This document shows, piece after piece, positions 1 through 9,254 of a stretch of DNA of 64,000 nucleotides; the stretch's first letter is position 1; each line of letters starts with the position of its first letter. The position numbers and the translations under genes are program-made. The notes beneath the pieces are model-generated. The model had not been told where the DNA came from. It made no database searches and saw nothing but the letters and a program-made list of their open reading frames with translations. Source of the stretch: Labedella phragmitis (GTDB lineage Bacteria > Actinomycetota > Actinomycetes > Actinomycetales > Microbacteriaceae). The stretch lies in the NCBI RefSeq assembly GCF_004078635.1, contig NZ_RZNB01000002.1, positions 124,001 to 188,000 of the forward strand. The letters run 5' to 3'.

Positions 1-1082
1 AGCCGCCGCACCGACGAGTCAGAGTTGAGGCACACGATGAGGCAGTCGCCGAGTGAGCGGGCCGCCGCGAGGGTGCGCGCATGACCGGCGTGCAGGAGGT
101 CGAAGCACCCTCCCGTCGCGACGACAGTGCCGCCGCGCTCCCGAGTAGCGCGCGCCACGGCGAGTGCCTCGGCGGCCTCTCCGCCGATCGCTGCGGCGTT
201 GTCCGGGAGCTCGAGCCCGGCGACGCCGCCGGTGGCGAGGAACGCCGATGCCCGGGCCACGGCGGCGCGCAACGCGTCCTCCGCCGACGCGCCGGCCGCG
301 AGTTCGAGTGCGAGAGTCGCCGCGAGGCGGTCGCCGGCACCGCACGGATCGGCGGAGTCGACGGCACGGGCCGTCGCGACGAGCGGCAGCCGCCCGGGCG
401 CCGAGAGCACGGCGCCGCCCTCGCCGAGCGTCACAGCGACACGTTCGACGCGCCAGTCCTCGAGGAGGCGTTCGCCCGCGGCGGCGGCGTCCGGGACACC
501 GTCGACACTCCTGCCGGCGAACGCGGCGGCCTCCCCGCGGTTCGGTGTGACGATCGTGACGCCCGCCACGGGAACGGCACCGCGCGGGTGCGGGTCCCAG
601 ACGACGGGGATCGTGCCGGCGCGTCGCGCGACGACGGCGCGGATCGCCGGGTGCGCTGCCATGCCGCGGCCGTAGTCCGCCACGACGATCGCGTCGGCCC
701 CCTCGAACTCGGCGAGCATCGCTCCGTCGACGACGAGCTCGCCGGGCGGGCCGCACGCCTCGTCGAGTCGCGCGATGGCGTGACCGGACGCGCGCACGCG
801 CGTCTTCACGGGAGTGGGATCACCCGAACCGGCGGTCACGACGCGGACCCCGTCGAGCGCCCCGACGAGTTCGGCGCCGTGATCGTCAGCGGCGATCGAG
901 GACACGAGCGAGACGTCGATGCCGTCGCGTCGCAGCATCGTCGCGACGAGGCCGGCGCCTCCCGCTCGCACGGAACGTGACCGCAGGTCGACGACGGGGA
1001 CGGGAGCGTCGGGACTCAGACGCTCGGCGCTCCCGTCGACGTCGACGTCGAGCAGGGCATCGCCCACGACCACGATCCTCAC
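1..1082 (-). CDS. hldE: Bifunctional heptose-7-phosphate kinase / heptose-1-phosphate adenylyltransferase (3' end cut by window)
   Basis: The protein starts at GTG 1082 and runs off the window edge. Residues 1 to about 310 are a PfkB-type sugar kinase: the N-terminus has a GDALLDVDV strand and the signature loop reads DPCGAGDRL with the catalytic Asp at residue 251. After a linker, a nucleotidyltransferase domain opens with [11 protein letters not shown] (HxGH at 331-334). This kinase-plus-adenylyltransferase order is that of HldE/RfaE, which phosphorylates heptose 7-phosphate at C1 and, after GmhB removes the 7-phosphate, forms ADP-heptose. The start overlaps the gmhA stop as GTGA, so translation is probably coupled. 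The neighbours gmhA and gmhB support heptose rather than another sugar. The kinase loop differs slightly from the usual DTTGAGD. Whether an epimerase (HldD) follows lies outside the window. Confidence 0.88.
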   Translation of the reverse strand, partial: MRIVVVGDALLDVDVDGSAERLSPDAPVPVVDLRSRSVRAGGAGLVATMLRRDGIDVSLVSSIAADDHGAELVGALDGVRVVTAGSGDPTPVKTRVRASGHAIARLDEACGPPGELVVDGAMLAEFEGADAIVVADYGRGMAAHPAIRAVVARRAGTIPVVWDPHPRGAVPVAGVTIVTPNRGEAAAFAGRSVDGVPDAAAAGERLLEDWRVERVAVTLGEGGAVLSAPGRLPLVATARAVDSADPCGAGDRLAATLALELAAGASAEDALRAAVARASAFLATGGVAGLELPDNAAAIGGEAAEALAVARATRERGGTVVATGGCFDLLHAGHARTLAAARSLGDCLIVCLNSDSSVRR

Positions 1083-1795
1083 GAGCGTGTCCCCGGACGC
1101 TCGGTGGCGAATTCGCGCAGGCGCGCGTCGAACGCGAGGCACACGGCGTGCACCGCGACGAGTTCGGCCTCCTGCACATTGGGTGAGGACCCGGGGAGGC
1201 AGATCGCGTCGTCGCACGCGGTGCTGAGCGGGTTGGGACCCGGCCCCGTGACGGCCCAACTCCGAGCACCGACCTCGGCGCACGCCGCCGCCGCGCTCAA
1301 GAGGTTCGCGCTCGCCCCGCTCGTCGAGAGGAGGATGACGACGTCGCCCGGGCGGGCATGCGCCCGGACCTGCCGTGCGAAGACCTCGTCGAAGCCGTAG
1401 TCGTTGCCGATCGCGGTGACGCTCGACGAATCCGCGTTCAGGGCGATCGCCGAATACGCCTTCCGATCGCCGTCGAAGCGACCGACGAGCTCCGCCGTGA
1501 GGTGCTGGGCCTCCGCCGCTGAGCCGCCGTTGCCGGCGACGAGGGCACGACCACCCGCCTCGAGGTGGTCGGCGAGGGTCCGCCCCCAGGAGGCGAGGTG
1601 ATCGGCTTCGGACTGCAGCGCGGTGAGGACGCCGTGGAGGGCGTCGACGTGATCGCGGATCACGCGGCCGGACGGCGAGGCGTCCCGCACGTCGGTCGAG
1701 GTCGTGGCCTCGCGCGCGGGTCTCGCGAGAGTCCTCGTGTCGGTGTCGGTGTCGGCGGTATCGGTTCCGGTGCCGCGGCGGGCCTGCATGGTCAT
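1079..1795 (-). CDS. gmhA: Sedoheptulose-7-phosphate isomerase (SIS domain)
   Basis: This 238-residue protein carries a single SIS domain, with the phosphosugar-binding sequence [11 protein letters not shown] and a later STSGAS loop, both characteristic of GmhA. The family converts sedoheptulose 7-phosphate to D-glycero-D-manno-heptose 7-phosphate in the cytosol, the first step towards ADP-heptose. The ATG at 1795 is preceded by GGGAGGT and overlaps the upstream glycosyltransferase stop as ATGA. An N-terminal extension of about 40 residues is low complexity; a DTDT stretch comes from a hexanucleotide GTGTCG repeat at 1737-1755. The stop overlaps hldE. A different SIS sugar isomerase is possible, but the operon context makes GmhA the best reading. 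Confidence 0.85.
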   Translation of the reverse strand: MTMQARRGTGTDTADTDTDTRTLARPAREATTSTDVRDASPSGRVIRDHVDALHGVLTALQSEADHLASWGRTLADHLEAGGRALVAGNGGSAAEAQHLTAELVGRFDGDRKAYSAIALNADSSSVTAIGNDYGFDEVFARQVRAHARPGDVVILLSTSGASANLLSAAAACAEVGARSWAVTGPGPNPLSTACDDAICLPGSSPNVQEAELVAVHAVCLAFDARLREFATERPGTRS

Positions 1796-3084
1796 CGTGT
1801 ACCTCCCTGTCGTCGCGTGTGCCGTCTCGACCCGATCCCGTTTACCCGGCCGACGGTCTCGAGAGGCTCGTCGCCACGACGGCGAGCCGCCGCGGTCGCG
1901 CGATAGACCCGCTCGGTGTCCGCGGCCACACGGTTCCACGAGTAGCGGGACGCCATGCGTCGCCGACCCGCCCGGCCGAAAGCCTCTCGCTGCTCGGGCC
2001 GTGCGAGCAGTTCGGAGACGGCATCGGCGATCGCGGCGGGATCGCGTGGTGGGACGTGCGTGCCCGTCGTCCCGCTCACGACCGAGTCGATGAGTCCGCC
2101 GACCGAGCTCGCGACGACGGGGACCCCGCACGCCATCGCCTCGAGCGGCACGATGCCGAAGGGCTCGTACCACGGGGCGCAGACGACGAGATCCGACGAG
2201 CGCATGACGGCCGGCAGATCCCGTTGCGCCATCTGCCCGCGCAGCACGACGCGATCGGCGACGCCGGCGCGTTCGGCGATGCCGCGGAGCCGTCGGATCT
2301 CCGGGTCGTCGGCGCTCCCGCCGCCCCCGACCACCACGAGTTCGGCGTCGAACCCGTTCCCGACGACCGCGGCGAGAGCCTCGATGACGGTTCCGACGCC
2401 CTTGCGCTGCACGAGCCGACCGACCGTCGTGATGCGGTGCGGGCGGCCGCGTTCCTCGCTCGGCCCGTCGGGCGTGAAGTGGTCGAGGTCGACGCCGCAC
2501 GGGACGACGGAGATGTGGGCGGCCGGCACGCCGAGCATGCGGAGCTCGAACGCCTCGTCCGAGCACGTCGCGACGATCGCGTCGGCCCGCCGACCGATGT
2601 CGGTCTCGAGGGGCTCCCGCTCCGTGGGGCTCGTGTCGTCGGCGCCCTGGTTGCGGCGCTTGACGACCCCGAGCGCGTGATAGGTGTGCAGCACCGCCGG
2701 GCGGAGGCCGGCGCGCTCGGCGCGGTCGGCCGCGTCGAGCACCGCGACCCCCGACATCCAGAAGTGGCCGTGGGCGACGTCCGGCCGTGTGCGTGCCCAG
2801 TCGTCGGCGACGCCCGCAGCGAGGTCGCCCATGAAGGGGAGGAGCTCGTCCTTGGGGATCGACGCCGGCGGTCCGGCGTCGATGTGCACGACCTCGACGC
2901 CGGGCGCGAAGGCGACGCGCTCGGGCAGGTCGGGGGAGTCTCGTCGCGTGTAGACGGTCACCTCGTGCCCCCGACGTGCGAGGGCGGCGGAGAGTTCGGC
3001 GACGTGGACGTTCTGGCCGCCCGCGTCCACTCCGCCGAGCGTCGCGAGTGGGCTCGCGTGTTCCGAGACCATGGAGATCCTCAT
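1792..3084 (-). CDS. Glycosyltransferase family 4
   Basis: A 430-residue GT-B glycosyltransferase. The N-terminus has the nucleotide-sugar glycosyltransferase sequence [12 protein letters not shown], as in sucrose-phosphate-synthase-like and MshA-like GT4 proteins. The C-terminal half has the EPFGIVPLE (EX7E) motif that binds the donor sugar phosphate, followed by GVPVVAS. It probably adds a sugar from an NDP-sugar to an envelope glycan or lipid precursor in the cytosol. The ATG at 3084 follows a GGAAGGA ribosome site and overlaps the preceding gene as ATGA. Donor and acceptor cannot be read from the sequence. Placement between gmhA and two other glycosyltransferases suggests the same surface glycan. 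Confidence 0.85.
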   Translation of the reverse strand: MRISMVSEHASPLATLGGVDAGGQNVHVAELSAALARRGHEVTVYTRRDSPDLPERVAFAPGVEVVHIDAGPPASIPKDELLPFMGDLAAGVADDWARTRPDVAHGHFWMSGVAVLDAADRAERAGLRPAVLHTYHALGVVKRRNQGADDTSPTEREPLETDIGRRADAIVATCSDEAFELRMLGVPAAHISVVPCGVDLDHFTPDGPSEERGRPHRITTVGRLVQRKGVGTVIEALAAVVGNGFDAELVVVGGGGSADDPEIRRLRGIAERAGVADRVVLRGQMAQRDLPAVMRSSDLVVCAPWYEPFGIVPLEAMACGVPVVASSVGGLIDSVVSGTTGTHVPPRDPAAIADAVSELLARPEQREAFGRAGRRRMASRYSWNRVAADTERVYRATAAARRRGDEPLETVGRVNGIGSRRHTRRQGGTR

Positions 3085-4088
3085 GTCGCGTTCCTTCCGG
3101 TCGTAGCGGGAGCGGTCCTGCGGCTCATGGCTGCCGCGTCGGCGAGCACCTCGTCCCAGTCCCGGAGGAACCGGTCGAGGCCGTAGCGGCCGATGGCAGC
3201 TTCGCGAGCGGCGCGGCCGGCGGCCTTCGCCGCGTCGGGGTCGGCGAGCAGTCGTCGCGCGGCGGCGGCGAGCTCGTCCACATCCGTCGAGATCGCGCCG
3301 GCCTCGGGCGGCACGGCGCGACCGGCCTCGGTGACGCCGAGGACCACGACGGGCATCGCGAGATGCATGGCCTCGAGGAGGGAGAGCCCGAGCGAGGTCC
3401 ACCGCGCGGTGTGCACGTAGACGCGGCGTCGCGCGAGTTCGGCGTGCATCCGCGCCGTGGGCAGGTCCCCCCGCACGATCACGTCGTCACCGCTCGCGCC
3501 GATGGCGGCCGGCAGCTCGTCCGTTCCCATCCCGAAGACATCGAGGGGGCCGGCCTCGAGGAAGCGCGGCAGCAGGTCCGTCCCCGTGATGCGCCAGCGC
3601 CGGACGGGTTCGTTCGTCACGACGGCGAGGCGCTCGATCTCGCCCGTGTAGAGCGGGCCGGGGTCGGGGATCCCGTGCTCGATGACGACCGTGGGTGCGT
3701 CACCGGAATCCCACACGAGGTCGTTGAAGTGGGTCACGTGCACGATCGGGATGTCGGACTGGTCGGCGAGCGGATGCCGCGTCGTCACGGCCGCCGGTTT
3801 CGGTGTGTTGTGCTCCAGGAACACCGCAGGGACGTCGCGACCGGGGCGGCGGCCGAGGAGGTTCGCGGCGACCTCGATCTCCTCCGGTCGCTGGAGCACG
3901 ACGAGGTCGACGTCGATGGAGGCGAGCTCATCCGGAGCGACCTCGACGGCGTTCTCGGGCCACGGCCGGCCGCCGCGTCCCAACCCCCACGCGCCACCGT
4001 CGGGGGTGCGGGGGAGCAGATAGTCGTGACCGCCGCGGACGAAGGCGTCCGACCAGCCGCCGTGGACGTGCCAGAGGAGAATTCTCAC
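3081..4088 (-). CDS. Glycosyltransferase (GT-B fold, GT4-like)
   Basis: A 335-residue protein that starts [20 protein letters not shown], the typical first strand and glycine loop of a GT-B enzyme. The C-terminal section reads [18 protein letters not shown], which places a conserved glutamate in the donor-binding site. The GTG start at 4088 overlaps the GT9 stop as GTGA, and the 3' end overlaps the next gene as ATGA, so it lies within the same translationally coupled operon. An [15 protein letters not shown] segment near residue 95 probably lies in the acceptor half. It is likely to build the same envelope glycan as its neighbours. The specific substrate is unknown. Confidence 0.8.
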   Translation of the reverse strand: MRILLWHVHGGWSDAFVRGGHDYLLPRTPDGGAWGLGRGGRPWPENAVEVAPDELASIDVDLVVLQRPEEIEVAANLLGRRPGRDVPAVFLEHNTPKPAAVTTRHPLADQSDIPIVHVTHFNDLVWDSGDAPTVVIEHGIPDPGPLYTGEIERLAVVTNEPVRRWRITGTDLLPRFLEAGPLDVFGMGTDELPAAIGASGDDVIVRGDLPTARMHAELARRRVYVHTARWTSLGLSLLEAMHLAMPVVVLGVTEAGRAVPPEAGAISTDVDELAAAARRLLADPDAAKAAGRAAREAAIGRYGLDRFLRDWDEVLADAAAMSRRTAPATTGRNAT

Positions 4089-5170
4089 CGCCGGTGCTCC
4101 TTGCGTCGGGGGGCCGCGATCGTGGCGCTGCCGAAGGTCGCCGCCGACCCGATCGGGCCCGTGAGGGCGAAGACGGCGTCGACGACCTGCTCGGGGTGCA
4201 CGGTCGTGAGGCAGGGGTGGCCCGGGACGGGGCAGATGCGCGCCCGGCTGCGGGCGCACGGTGCGTCCTGATCCCCGAGGAGGACCGTCGGCACACCGTA
4301 GGGCGCCCAGCGCTCGTGAGGGACGACGGCCGAGAAGAGGCTCACGACGGGAGTGCCGACGGCTGCGGCGAGGTGCGCAGCCCCCGTGTTCCCGACGACG
4401 ACCGCGGCGGCATGGCGCAGCACGGCGGCGAGGGAGCCGAGGTCGGTCCTCCCGCCGAGGTCCGTGCCGGTCGATCCGGCGACGGCCGCGGTGAGGGAGC
4501 GTTCGGACGGTCCCCCCGTGACGACGACGCGGACGCCACGGCCCGTGAGCAGATCGACCGTCGCGGCGTGGTGCCCGGCAGGCCACGTGCGCGCCGGGAC
4601 GGCGGCCCCCGGGTGGACGACGACGTAGGCGTCGCCGCCGACGTCCTCCGGGAGCGCACCGGCGTCGCGCACGCGCAAGCGGCCGTCGTCGCCGGGTGGC
4701 AGATGGAAGCCCGCCGCCTCGGCGATGCGGAGGGCGCGAACGGGCTCCGGCTGGTCCTCGGGGAAGTCCTCACCCGGGCGCACTCGCACGTCGAGGAGGC
4801 TGCCCGGGTAATCGACCGAGGCCGCGGAGATGCGTCGCACACCGGCGAGCCGCAGCAGGAGGGCGAGCGGCAGGGGGCTCTGGTGGAAGGACGTGAGGAC
4901 GACGGCCTCCTCGACGCCTGCGGACAGGACGAGCCCGAGCAGCTCGTCGACGACCGGCTGGCGCACGTCGCGAGCGGGGTCGGTGATCCACGGGCAGTCC
5001 CACGTGAGGACTTCCGTGACGCCAGGCAGGAGACGGGCCGCTGGCGCGCCTTGCGGTCCTGCGAGCAGCACGACCTCTGCGCCGCTCGCCGCGACGGCGC
5101 GGACGGCGGGTCCCGAGACCAGCACGTCTCCGACGCTGTCGAGCCGGACGACGAGGATCCGCCCCGTCAT
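4085..5170 (-). CDS. Glycosyltransferase family 9 (heptosyltransferase-like)
   Basis: A 361-residue member of GT9, the family of LPS heptosyltransferases WaaC/WaaF that use ADP-heptose. The N-terminus RILVVRLDSVGDVLVSGPAV is the family signature, and the C-terminal half has VVVHPGA and GNTGAAHLAAAVGTPVVSLF, the donor-binding end of the fold. Start ATG 5170 overlaps the gmhB stop as ATGA. In a Gram-positive there is no lipid A, so the acceptor is presumably a cell-wall or membrane-linked polysaccharide; this is inference. A cysteine-rich segment (CARSRARICPVPGHPC) near residue 310 could bind a metal, though it is also seen in other GT9 proteins. Confidence 0.85.
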   Translation of the reverse strand: MTGRILVVRLDSVGDVLVSGPAVRAVAASGAEVVLLAGPQGAPAARLLPGVTEVLTWDCPWITDPARDVRQPVVDELLGLVLSAGVEEAVVLTSFHQSPLPLALLLRLAGVRRISAASVDYPGSLLDVRVRPGEDFPEDQPEPVRALRIAEAAGFHLPPGDDGRLRVRDAGALPEDVGGDAYVVVHPGAAVPARTWPAGHHAATVDLLTGRGVRVVVTGGPSERSLTAAVAGSTGTDLGGRTDLGSLAAVLRHAAAVVVGNTGAAHLAAAVGTPVVSLFSAVVPHERWAPYGVPTVLLGDQDAPCARSRARICPVPGHPCLTTVHPEQVVDAVFALTGPIGSAATFGSATIAAPRRKEHRR

Positions 5171-5727
5171 CGTGTCACCACCCCGGAGAGCGCGAGCTCC
5201 ACGGCCTCGAGAGCGGTCGACGCGACGAACTCCGCGGCGAGGACCTCGGGGACCAGGGTCACCTCGGTCGGCACGAGCACTCCCGTCGCGCCGGCCGCCG
5301 CGGCGGCTCCGAGGTCGGCGGCGATGTCGCCGATCACGACGGCCCCGCGGGGGTCGACCCCGAGGCGCTCGCACGCGTCCAGCACGAGGCCCGGTCGCGG
5401 CTTCCGGCAGGGGCAGCCGTCGTCGGGACCGTGGGGGCACACGCACCACACGTCGAACGGGCCGACGAGGTCGTCGATCGCGCCGTTGACGGCGCGGACG
5501 TCGTCGAGCGAGATGAGGCCGCGCGCGACACCCGACTGGTTCGACACGACGCCGACGGGTACGCCCGCGTCCCGGACGAGGTCGAGAGCCTCCCGCACCG
5601 TCGGGAGGATCTCGACGAGTGCGGGATCGCCGTTGTAGGGCACGTCCCGCACGAGAGTGCCGTCGCGGTCGAACAGCACGGCGCTCGGCGCTGCCGTACC
5701 GGTCGCCGCGGTCCCGTCGAATCCCAT
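5167..5727 (-). CDS. gmhB: D-glycero-D-manno-heptose-1,7-bisphosphate 7-phosphatase (HAD-IIIA)
   Basis: A 186-residue HAD phosphatase of the length usual for GmhB. Motif I is FDRDGT with the nucleophile Asp20 and Asp22; VSNQSGVARG is the substrate loop; and CVCPHGPDDGCPCRKP (95-110) is the structural zinc loop with C97, H99, C105 and C107. GmhB removes the 7-phosphate between the two HldE reactions. It is the first gene of the minus-strand operon and diverges from a GT9 gene across a 74-bp gap. Related HAD-IIIA histidinol phosphatases share these motifs, but heptose function fits the operon. Further members of the pathway are the next five genes downstream. Confidence 0.88.
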   Translation of the reverse strand: MGFDGTAATGTAAPSAVLFDRDGTLVRDVPYNGDPALVEILPTVREALDLVRDAGVPVGVVSNQSGVARGLISLDDVRAVNGAIDDLVGPFDVWCVCPHGPDDGCPCRKPRPGLVLDACERLGVDPRGAVVIGDIAADLGAAAAAGATGVLVPTEVTLVPEVLAAEFVASTALEAVELALSGVVTR

Positions 5728-5801
5728 ACGACCCTGATACCCACTTCTCGGGAGTCGAAACGCCCGTGCGCCCGACGGACCGTTTTTGCCACGATGGAGT
5801 G

Positions 5802-6752
5802 ATGACGCTCCTCGGATCCGATCCCGACCGACCCACCCTGCTCGCGTTGCGTGCCATCAAGCTCGGGGACCTGCTCGTCGCCGTTCCCGCGCTGCACGCG
5901 CTCCGGAGGGAGTTCCCGGAGCACCGCATCGTGCTCGCGACGACGGGATGGCTCGAGCCGATCGTCGGTCTCGTGGGGGCGGTCGACGAGGTGCTGCCGA
6001 CCCCCGGTCTCTCGCAGCCGCTCCGTGTCGAGCCGGGAGTCGTCGACGTCGCCGTGAACCTCCATGGTCGGGGACCCGAGAGTGGCGGACTCCTCGCGGC
6101 GATCGAGCCACGGCGGCTCATCGCCCACCGTCCCGACGATGCGGACGGTCCCGAGTGGGTCGACGGAGTCCTCGAGCGATACCGCTGGACGCGACTGCTC
6201 GTCGAGCACGGCATCCCGGCCGACCCCGAGGAGGTCGGGATCGACGTTCCCGCGATCCCGCCGCGGGTGCGCGGCGCGACGGTCGTGCACGTCGGTGCGT
6301 TCTACGGTGCCCGCCATTGGCCGGCTGACCGGTTCGCGGAGGTCGCATCGCGCCTCCGCGCGGCAGGCCACCGGCTCGTCCTGACGGGAGGGGACGTCGA
6401 GCGGGAGCGCGCCATGGACATCGCGACCCGTGCCGGGCTCGACCCCGACGACGTGCTCGCCGGGCGCCTCGACCTCGTCGAGTTCGCGGCGGTCGTCGCC
6501 GCGGCACGGCTGGTCGTCACCGTCGACACAGGCGCCGCGCACCTCGCGTCGGCGTACGGCATCCCGTCCGTCGTGATCTTCGGTCCCGCTCCTCCCGAGG
6601 AATGGGGCCCGCCGGAGAGCGGTCCGCACATCGTCCTCACCGACGCGTCGGTGCGACGGGGAGACGTGTTCTCGGCGGAGCCCGACCCCGCGCTCCTCGC
6701 GGTCACGGTCGACGACGTCATCGCCGCCGTCGAGACGCTCCCCGTGCGCTGA
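5802..6752 (+). CDS. Glycosyltransferase family 9 (second heptosyltransferase-like protein)
   Basis: A 316-residue GT9 protein divergently oriented from gmhB. It begins with LLALRAIKLGDLLVAVPALHALRREFPEH, the N-terminal GT9 signature, and ends with VTVDTGAAHLASAYGIPSVVIFGP, the donor-site motif. The ATG at 5802 follows GGAG with a four-base spacer; longer in-frame starts exist upstream but have no ribosome site. It is likely to act with the first GT9 enzyme in adding heptose or a related sugar to the same acceptor. A shared divergent regulatory region (5728-5801) would allow co-expression with the heptose operon. Confidence 0.84.
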   Translation: MTLLGSDPDRPTLLALRAIKLGDLLVAVPALHALRREFPEHRIVLATTGWLEPIVGLVGAVDEVLPTPGLSQPLRVEPGVVDVAVNLHGRGPESGGLLAAIEPRRLIAHRPDDADGPEWVDGVLERYRWTRLLVEHGIPADPEEVGIDVPAIPPRVRGATVVHVGAFYGARHWPADRFAEVASRLRAAGHRLVLTGGDVERERAMDIATRAGLDPDDVLAGRLDLVEFAAVVAAARLVVTVDTGAAHLASAYGIPSVVIFGPAPPEEWGPPESGPHIVLTDASVRRGDVFSAEPDPALLAVTVDDVIAAVETLPVR

Positions 6753-6773
6753 CGGGGTCGGACGGTCGAACGG

Positions 6774-7601
6774 TCAGGCCGCTCCGACCGTGGGCGGGCG
6801 AAGATCGCCCAGCCGATCGCGGAGGGTCTCGAGGATGCGGGAGAGGATGCGCGACACCTGCATCTGGGTGACTCCGATCTCGTGAGCGATCTCGCGCTGG
6901 GTGCGGTGCTGGACGAAGCGCAGTTCGACGACACGCTGGTCCCGCGGGTCGAGCGTGCTGAGGACCGAGCGCAGGGTCAGCGCGAGATCGACCCTCTCGA
7001 AGGAGTCGTCGACGACGGGGATCGTCTGACCGAACGGCGTCGCGTCATCGGACGTGATCGGCGCATCGAGGGAGGTCGGGCGGAGGCTCGAGTCCGCCGC
7101 GAGGGCTTGCACGACATCGGTGATGCTCCGATCGAGGTGTCCGGCGAGTTCGGCCATCGTCGGCTCCCGCCCGATGCATTGACCGAGCTCGACGGTCGCG
7201 CGGAGAGCTTCGGCCCGGAGCTCCTGGACGCTGCGGGGCGGTCGCACGAACCAGCCGTTGTCGCGGAGATGCCGTTTGATCTCCCCGCCGATCGTCGGAA
7301 CGGCGAACGGGACGAACGGGACACCCCTGTCGGGCTCGAAGCGTCGAACGGCCTTCACGAGACCGACGCACCCCACCTGGCGGGCGTCGCGGATCTCGCG
7401 GCTCGCACCCACGATCCGCGCGGCGAGCGTGTCGACGAGATCGAGGTGAGCGACCGTGATCTCGTCCTCGATCCGCCGCCGTCGCTCACCGCGGGACCGC
7501 GCGGCCTCGGCGAACCGCTGCCCCGTCCACCTCTCCTTCTCGGCCCAGCGTTCCTGCAGGTGGTCGCGGTCGCGGTGCACGGTCTCGACGTCGTTCGACA
7601 C
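6774..7601 (-). CDS. RNA polymerase sigma factor, SigB/SigF/SigG group (group 3 sigma-70)
   Basis: A 275-residue stress- or development-type sigma factor. Region 2 is visible as LVDTLAARIVGASREIRDARQVGCVGLVKAVRRFEP; region 3 follows with EIKRHLRDNGWFVRPPRSVQE; and region 4 is a helix-turn-helix (TQREIAHEIGVTQMQVSRILSRIL). I chose GTG 7601 because AAAGGAC lies seven bases before it; a TTG at 7646 in the same frame would add 15 residues. No anti-sigma factor or anti-anti-sigma gene is adjacent, which is unusual for this group. Genes nearby that look stress-related (PRC-barrel, DUF2188, ChaB-like, CBS) are plausible targets but I find no convincing shared promoter motif. Confidence 0.88.
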   Translation of the reverse strand: MSNDVETVHRDRDHLQERWAEKERWTGQRFAEAARSRGERRRRIEDEITVAHLDLVDTLAARIVGASREIRDARQVGCVGLVKAVRRFEPDRGVPFVPFAVPTIGGEIKRHLRDNGWFVRPPRSVQELRAEALRATVELGQCIGREPTMAELAGHLDRSITDVVQALAADSSLRPTSLDAPITSDDATPFGQTIPVVDDSFERVDLALTLRSVLSTLDPRDQRVVELRFVQHRTQREIAHEIGVTQMQVSRILSRILETLRDRLGDLRPPTVGAA

Positions 7602-7700
7602 GGAAAAGTCCTTTCCGTCGGCGGGGGAGAAGTACTCGCCAGCCAATCGGGAAGGAGAAGAAGTGCGAAGTGCTTGACGCGGGCCGTCCGGCGCAAGTAC

Positions 7701-7724
7701 CTTTCCCCCCGATCGGGGGGAAAG
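7701..7724. promoter_or_regulatory. 24-bp perfect palindrome between zwf and the sigma factor gene
   Basis: The sequence CTTTCCCCCC-GATC and its exact complement form a gapless self-complementary 24-mer, 9 bp after the zwf stop and about 100 bp upstream of the sigma factor start. It could be a protein-binding operator for the sigma gene or a termination or processing structure for zwf. It has no run of T after it, so a classical terminator is less likely. Confidence 0.5.
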
Positions 7725-7733
7725 CGCTTCGGA

Positions 7734-9146
7734 TCACCAGTCGGTTGGGCCTGCCGAGCCGGCCGGGTACTCGTCGAGGTCGCCGTGGTCGCGCTTCCAC
7801 GCGGCGATCACCGGGTCGACGATTCGCCAGCACTGCTCCGCGACGTCGCCGCGGATCGACAGCAGCGGATCGCCGTCGAGGATGCCGCGCAGCATCTCGC
7901 CGTAGGGGAGCAGGTCTCCCGCGCCCTGGTGGGCGACGAGGGTCGACTGCTCGAGGCGGAAGGGGTCGCCCGCGCCGTTCATCGTGACCTGGAGCTCGAC
8001 GTCACCCGTCATGAGATCGAGCACGATGACCTGCTCCTCCGGGACGCCGTCGAGGCCAGGAACCGGCGAAACCGCGCGGAGGTACAGGCGGGCTTGCGAC
8101 GTCTTGGCGCCGAGGGCCTTGCCCGATCGCAGGACGAACGGCACTCCCTCCCACCGACGCGTCCGGACCGCGACCGTGAGCTCCGCGAGCGTCTCGGTCC
8201 CGCGGCTCGGGTCGACGCCCGGCTCGTCCACGTACGACGGCAACGAGCGGTCGCCGATCCGTCCGGCGGCGTAGCGCGCCCGCCGCGCCGTCTTCGTGAC
8301 GTCGTCGTCCCAGAGCGTGGTGTTGCGGAGGACCTGCGCGATGTTGTCGCGCAACTCCACCTCGTCGACGCGCGGCGGCAGTTCCATCGCGATGATCGCG
8401 AGGATCTCGAGGAGGTGGCTCTGGATCATGTCGACGAGGGCGCCGCTGCCGTCGTAGTACCCCGCGCGACCCTCGAGCCCGAGAGTCTCATCGAAGACGA
8501 TCTCGACGCGCTCGACCGAGGCTTCGTTCCACACGGGCTCGAGGATGCGGTTGGCGAGGCGCAGTCCCAGGATGTTGAGGACGGTCGACTTCCCGAGGAA
8601 ATGGTCGATCCGGAAGACCTGGCGCTCCGGCACGAGAGTCGCGATGACGGCGTTGAGCGCCCGGGCGCTCTCCTCGTCGACGCCGAAGGGCTTCTCGAGC
8701 GCGAGCCGAGTGCCCTCGGGGAGATCGACCTGCTGGAGGGCTCGGCACACCTTGGCCGTGACGGCGGGCGGCAGAGCGAAGTAGATGACGGGGACGCCGG
8801 TGCATGCCGCGAGCAGCTCGCGGAGGGCCGCGGGATCCGTCGCGTCGGCCGTGATGTACCGCGTCGACTCGGTGAGGCGTCGGGTCCGGTCGGCGTCCGT
8901 GGTCTCCGCATCCGTGTCCTCGGCGTCACCCCGTCGGGCGTCGACCCGGCGCTCGTCGCCGGCGGCGTCGAGCGACTCTCTGACGAGGTCCTGCCAGCGC
9001 TCGGCGACGTCGTCGTCGAGGCCTGCTCCGAGCAGCGTCACATCGTGGTCGTGGTGCGCGAGCAGACTGCCGAGTCCGGGCAGGAGGAGCCGCTTCGTCA
9101 GGTCGCCGCCGGCGCCGAGGATCAGGAGGGTCACAGGAGAGCTCAT
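7734..9146 (-). CDS. zwf: Glucose-6-phosphate dehydrogenase
   Basis: A 470-residue protein of usual length for the family. The NADP-binding loop is LGAGGDLTKR near the N-terminus, followed by LEKPFG (150-155) and the active-site motif RIDHFLGK (179-186), which contains the substrate-binding Asp-His and Lys. It oxidises glucose 6-phosphate to 6-phosphogluconolactone, feeding the pentose phosphate route and NADPH supply; that route also makes sedoheptulose 7-phosphate, the substrate of GmhA. An acidic insert at 69-90 (rich in D, E, T and R) is unusual. It does not sit in the classical tal-zwf-opcA cluster, so it may be a second or alternative copy, often found beside oxidoreductases. Confidence 0.9.
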   Translation of the reverse strand: MSSPVTLLILGAGGDLTKRLLLPGLGSLLAHHDHDVTLLGAGLDDDVAERWQDLVRESLDAAGDERRVDARRGDAEDTDAETTDADRTRRLTESTRYITADATDPAALRELLAACTGVPVIYFALPPAVTAKVCRALQQVDLPEGTRLALEKPFGVDEESARALNAVIATLVPERQVFRIDHFLGKSTVLNILGLRLANRILEPVWNEASVERVEIVFDETLGLEGRAGYYDGSGALVDMIQSHLLEILAIIAMELPPRVDEVELRDNIAQVLRNTTLWDDDVTKTARRARYAAGRIGDRSLPSYVDEPGVDPSRGTETLAELTVAVRTRRWEGVPFVLRSGKALGAKTSQARLYLRAVSPVPGLDGVPEEQVIVLDLMTGDVELQVTMNGAGDPFRLEQSTLVAHQGAGDLLPYGEMLRGILDGDPLLSIRGDVAEQCWRIVDPVIAAWKRDHGDLDEYPAGSAGPTDW

Positions 9147-9254
9147 GCAGCGAGCGTAAGCGGCGCACGTGCCGGCGTCAGCCCGTGTCCTCGGACGCCG
9201 ACGCGGTGCTAGTGTCGCGGCCGGCGGGATCGACGTCGACGGCGGTGCCGACGC

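Noticed and set aside
1819-3186. A long open frame of 455 codons on the plus strand opposite the GT4 glycosyltransferase
   Set aside because: It lies fully antisense to a gene with clear family motifs and a good ribosome site; high-GC genes commonly leave such antisense frames open. No domain is recognisable.
6882-9212. A 776-codon plus-strand frame across the sigma factor and zwf genes
   Set aside because: It spans two minus-strand genes with recognised motifs and has no domain of its own.
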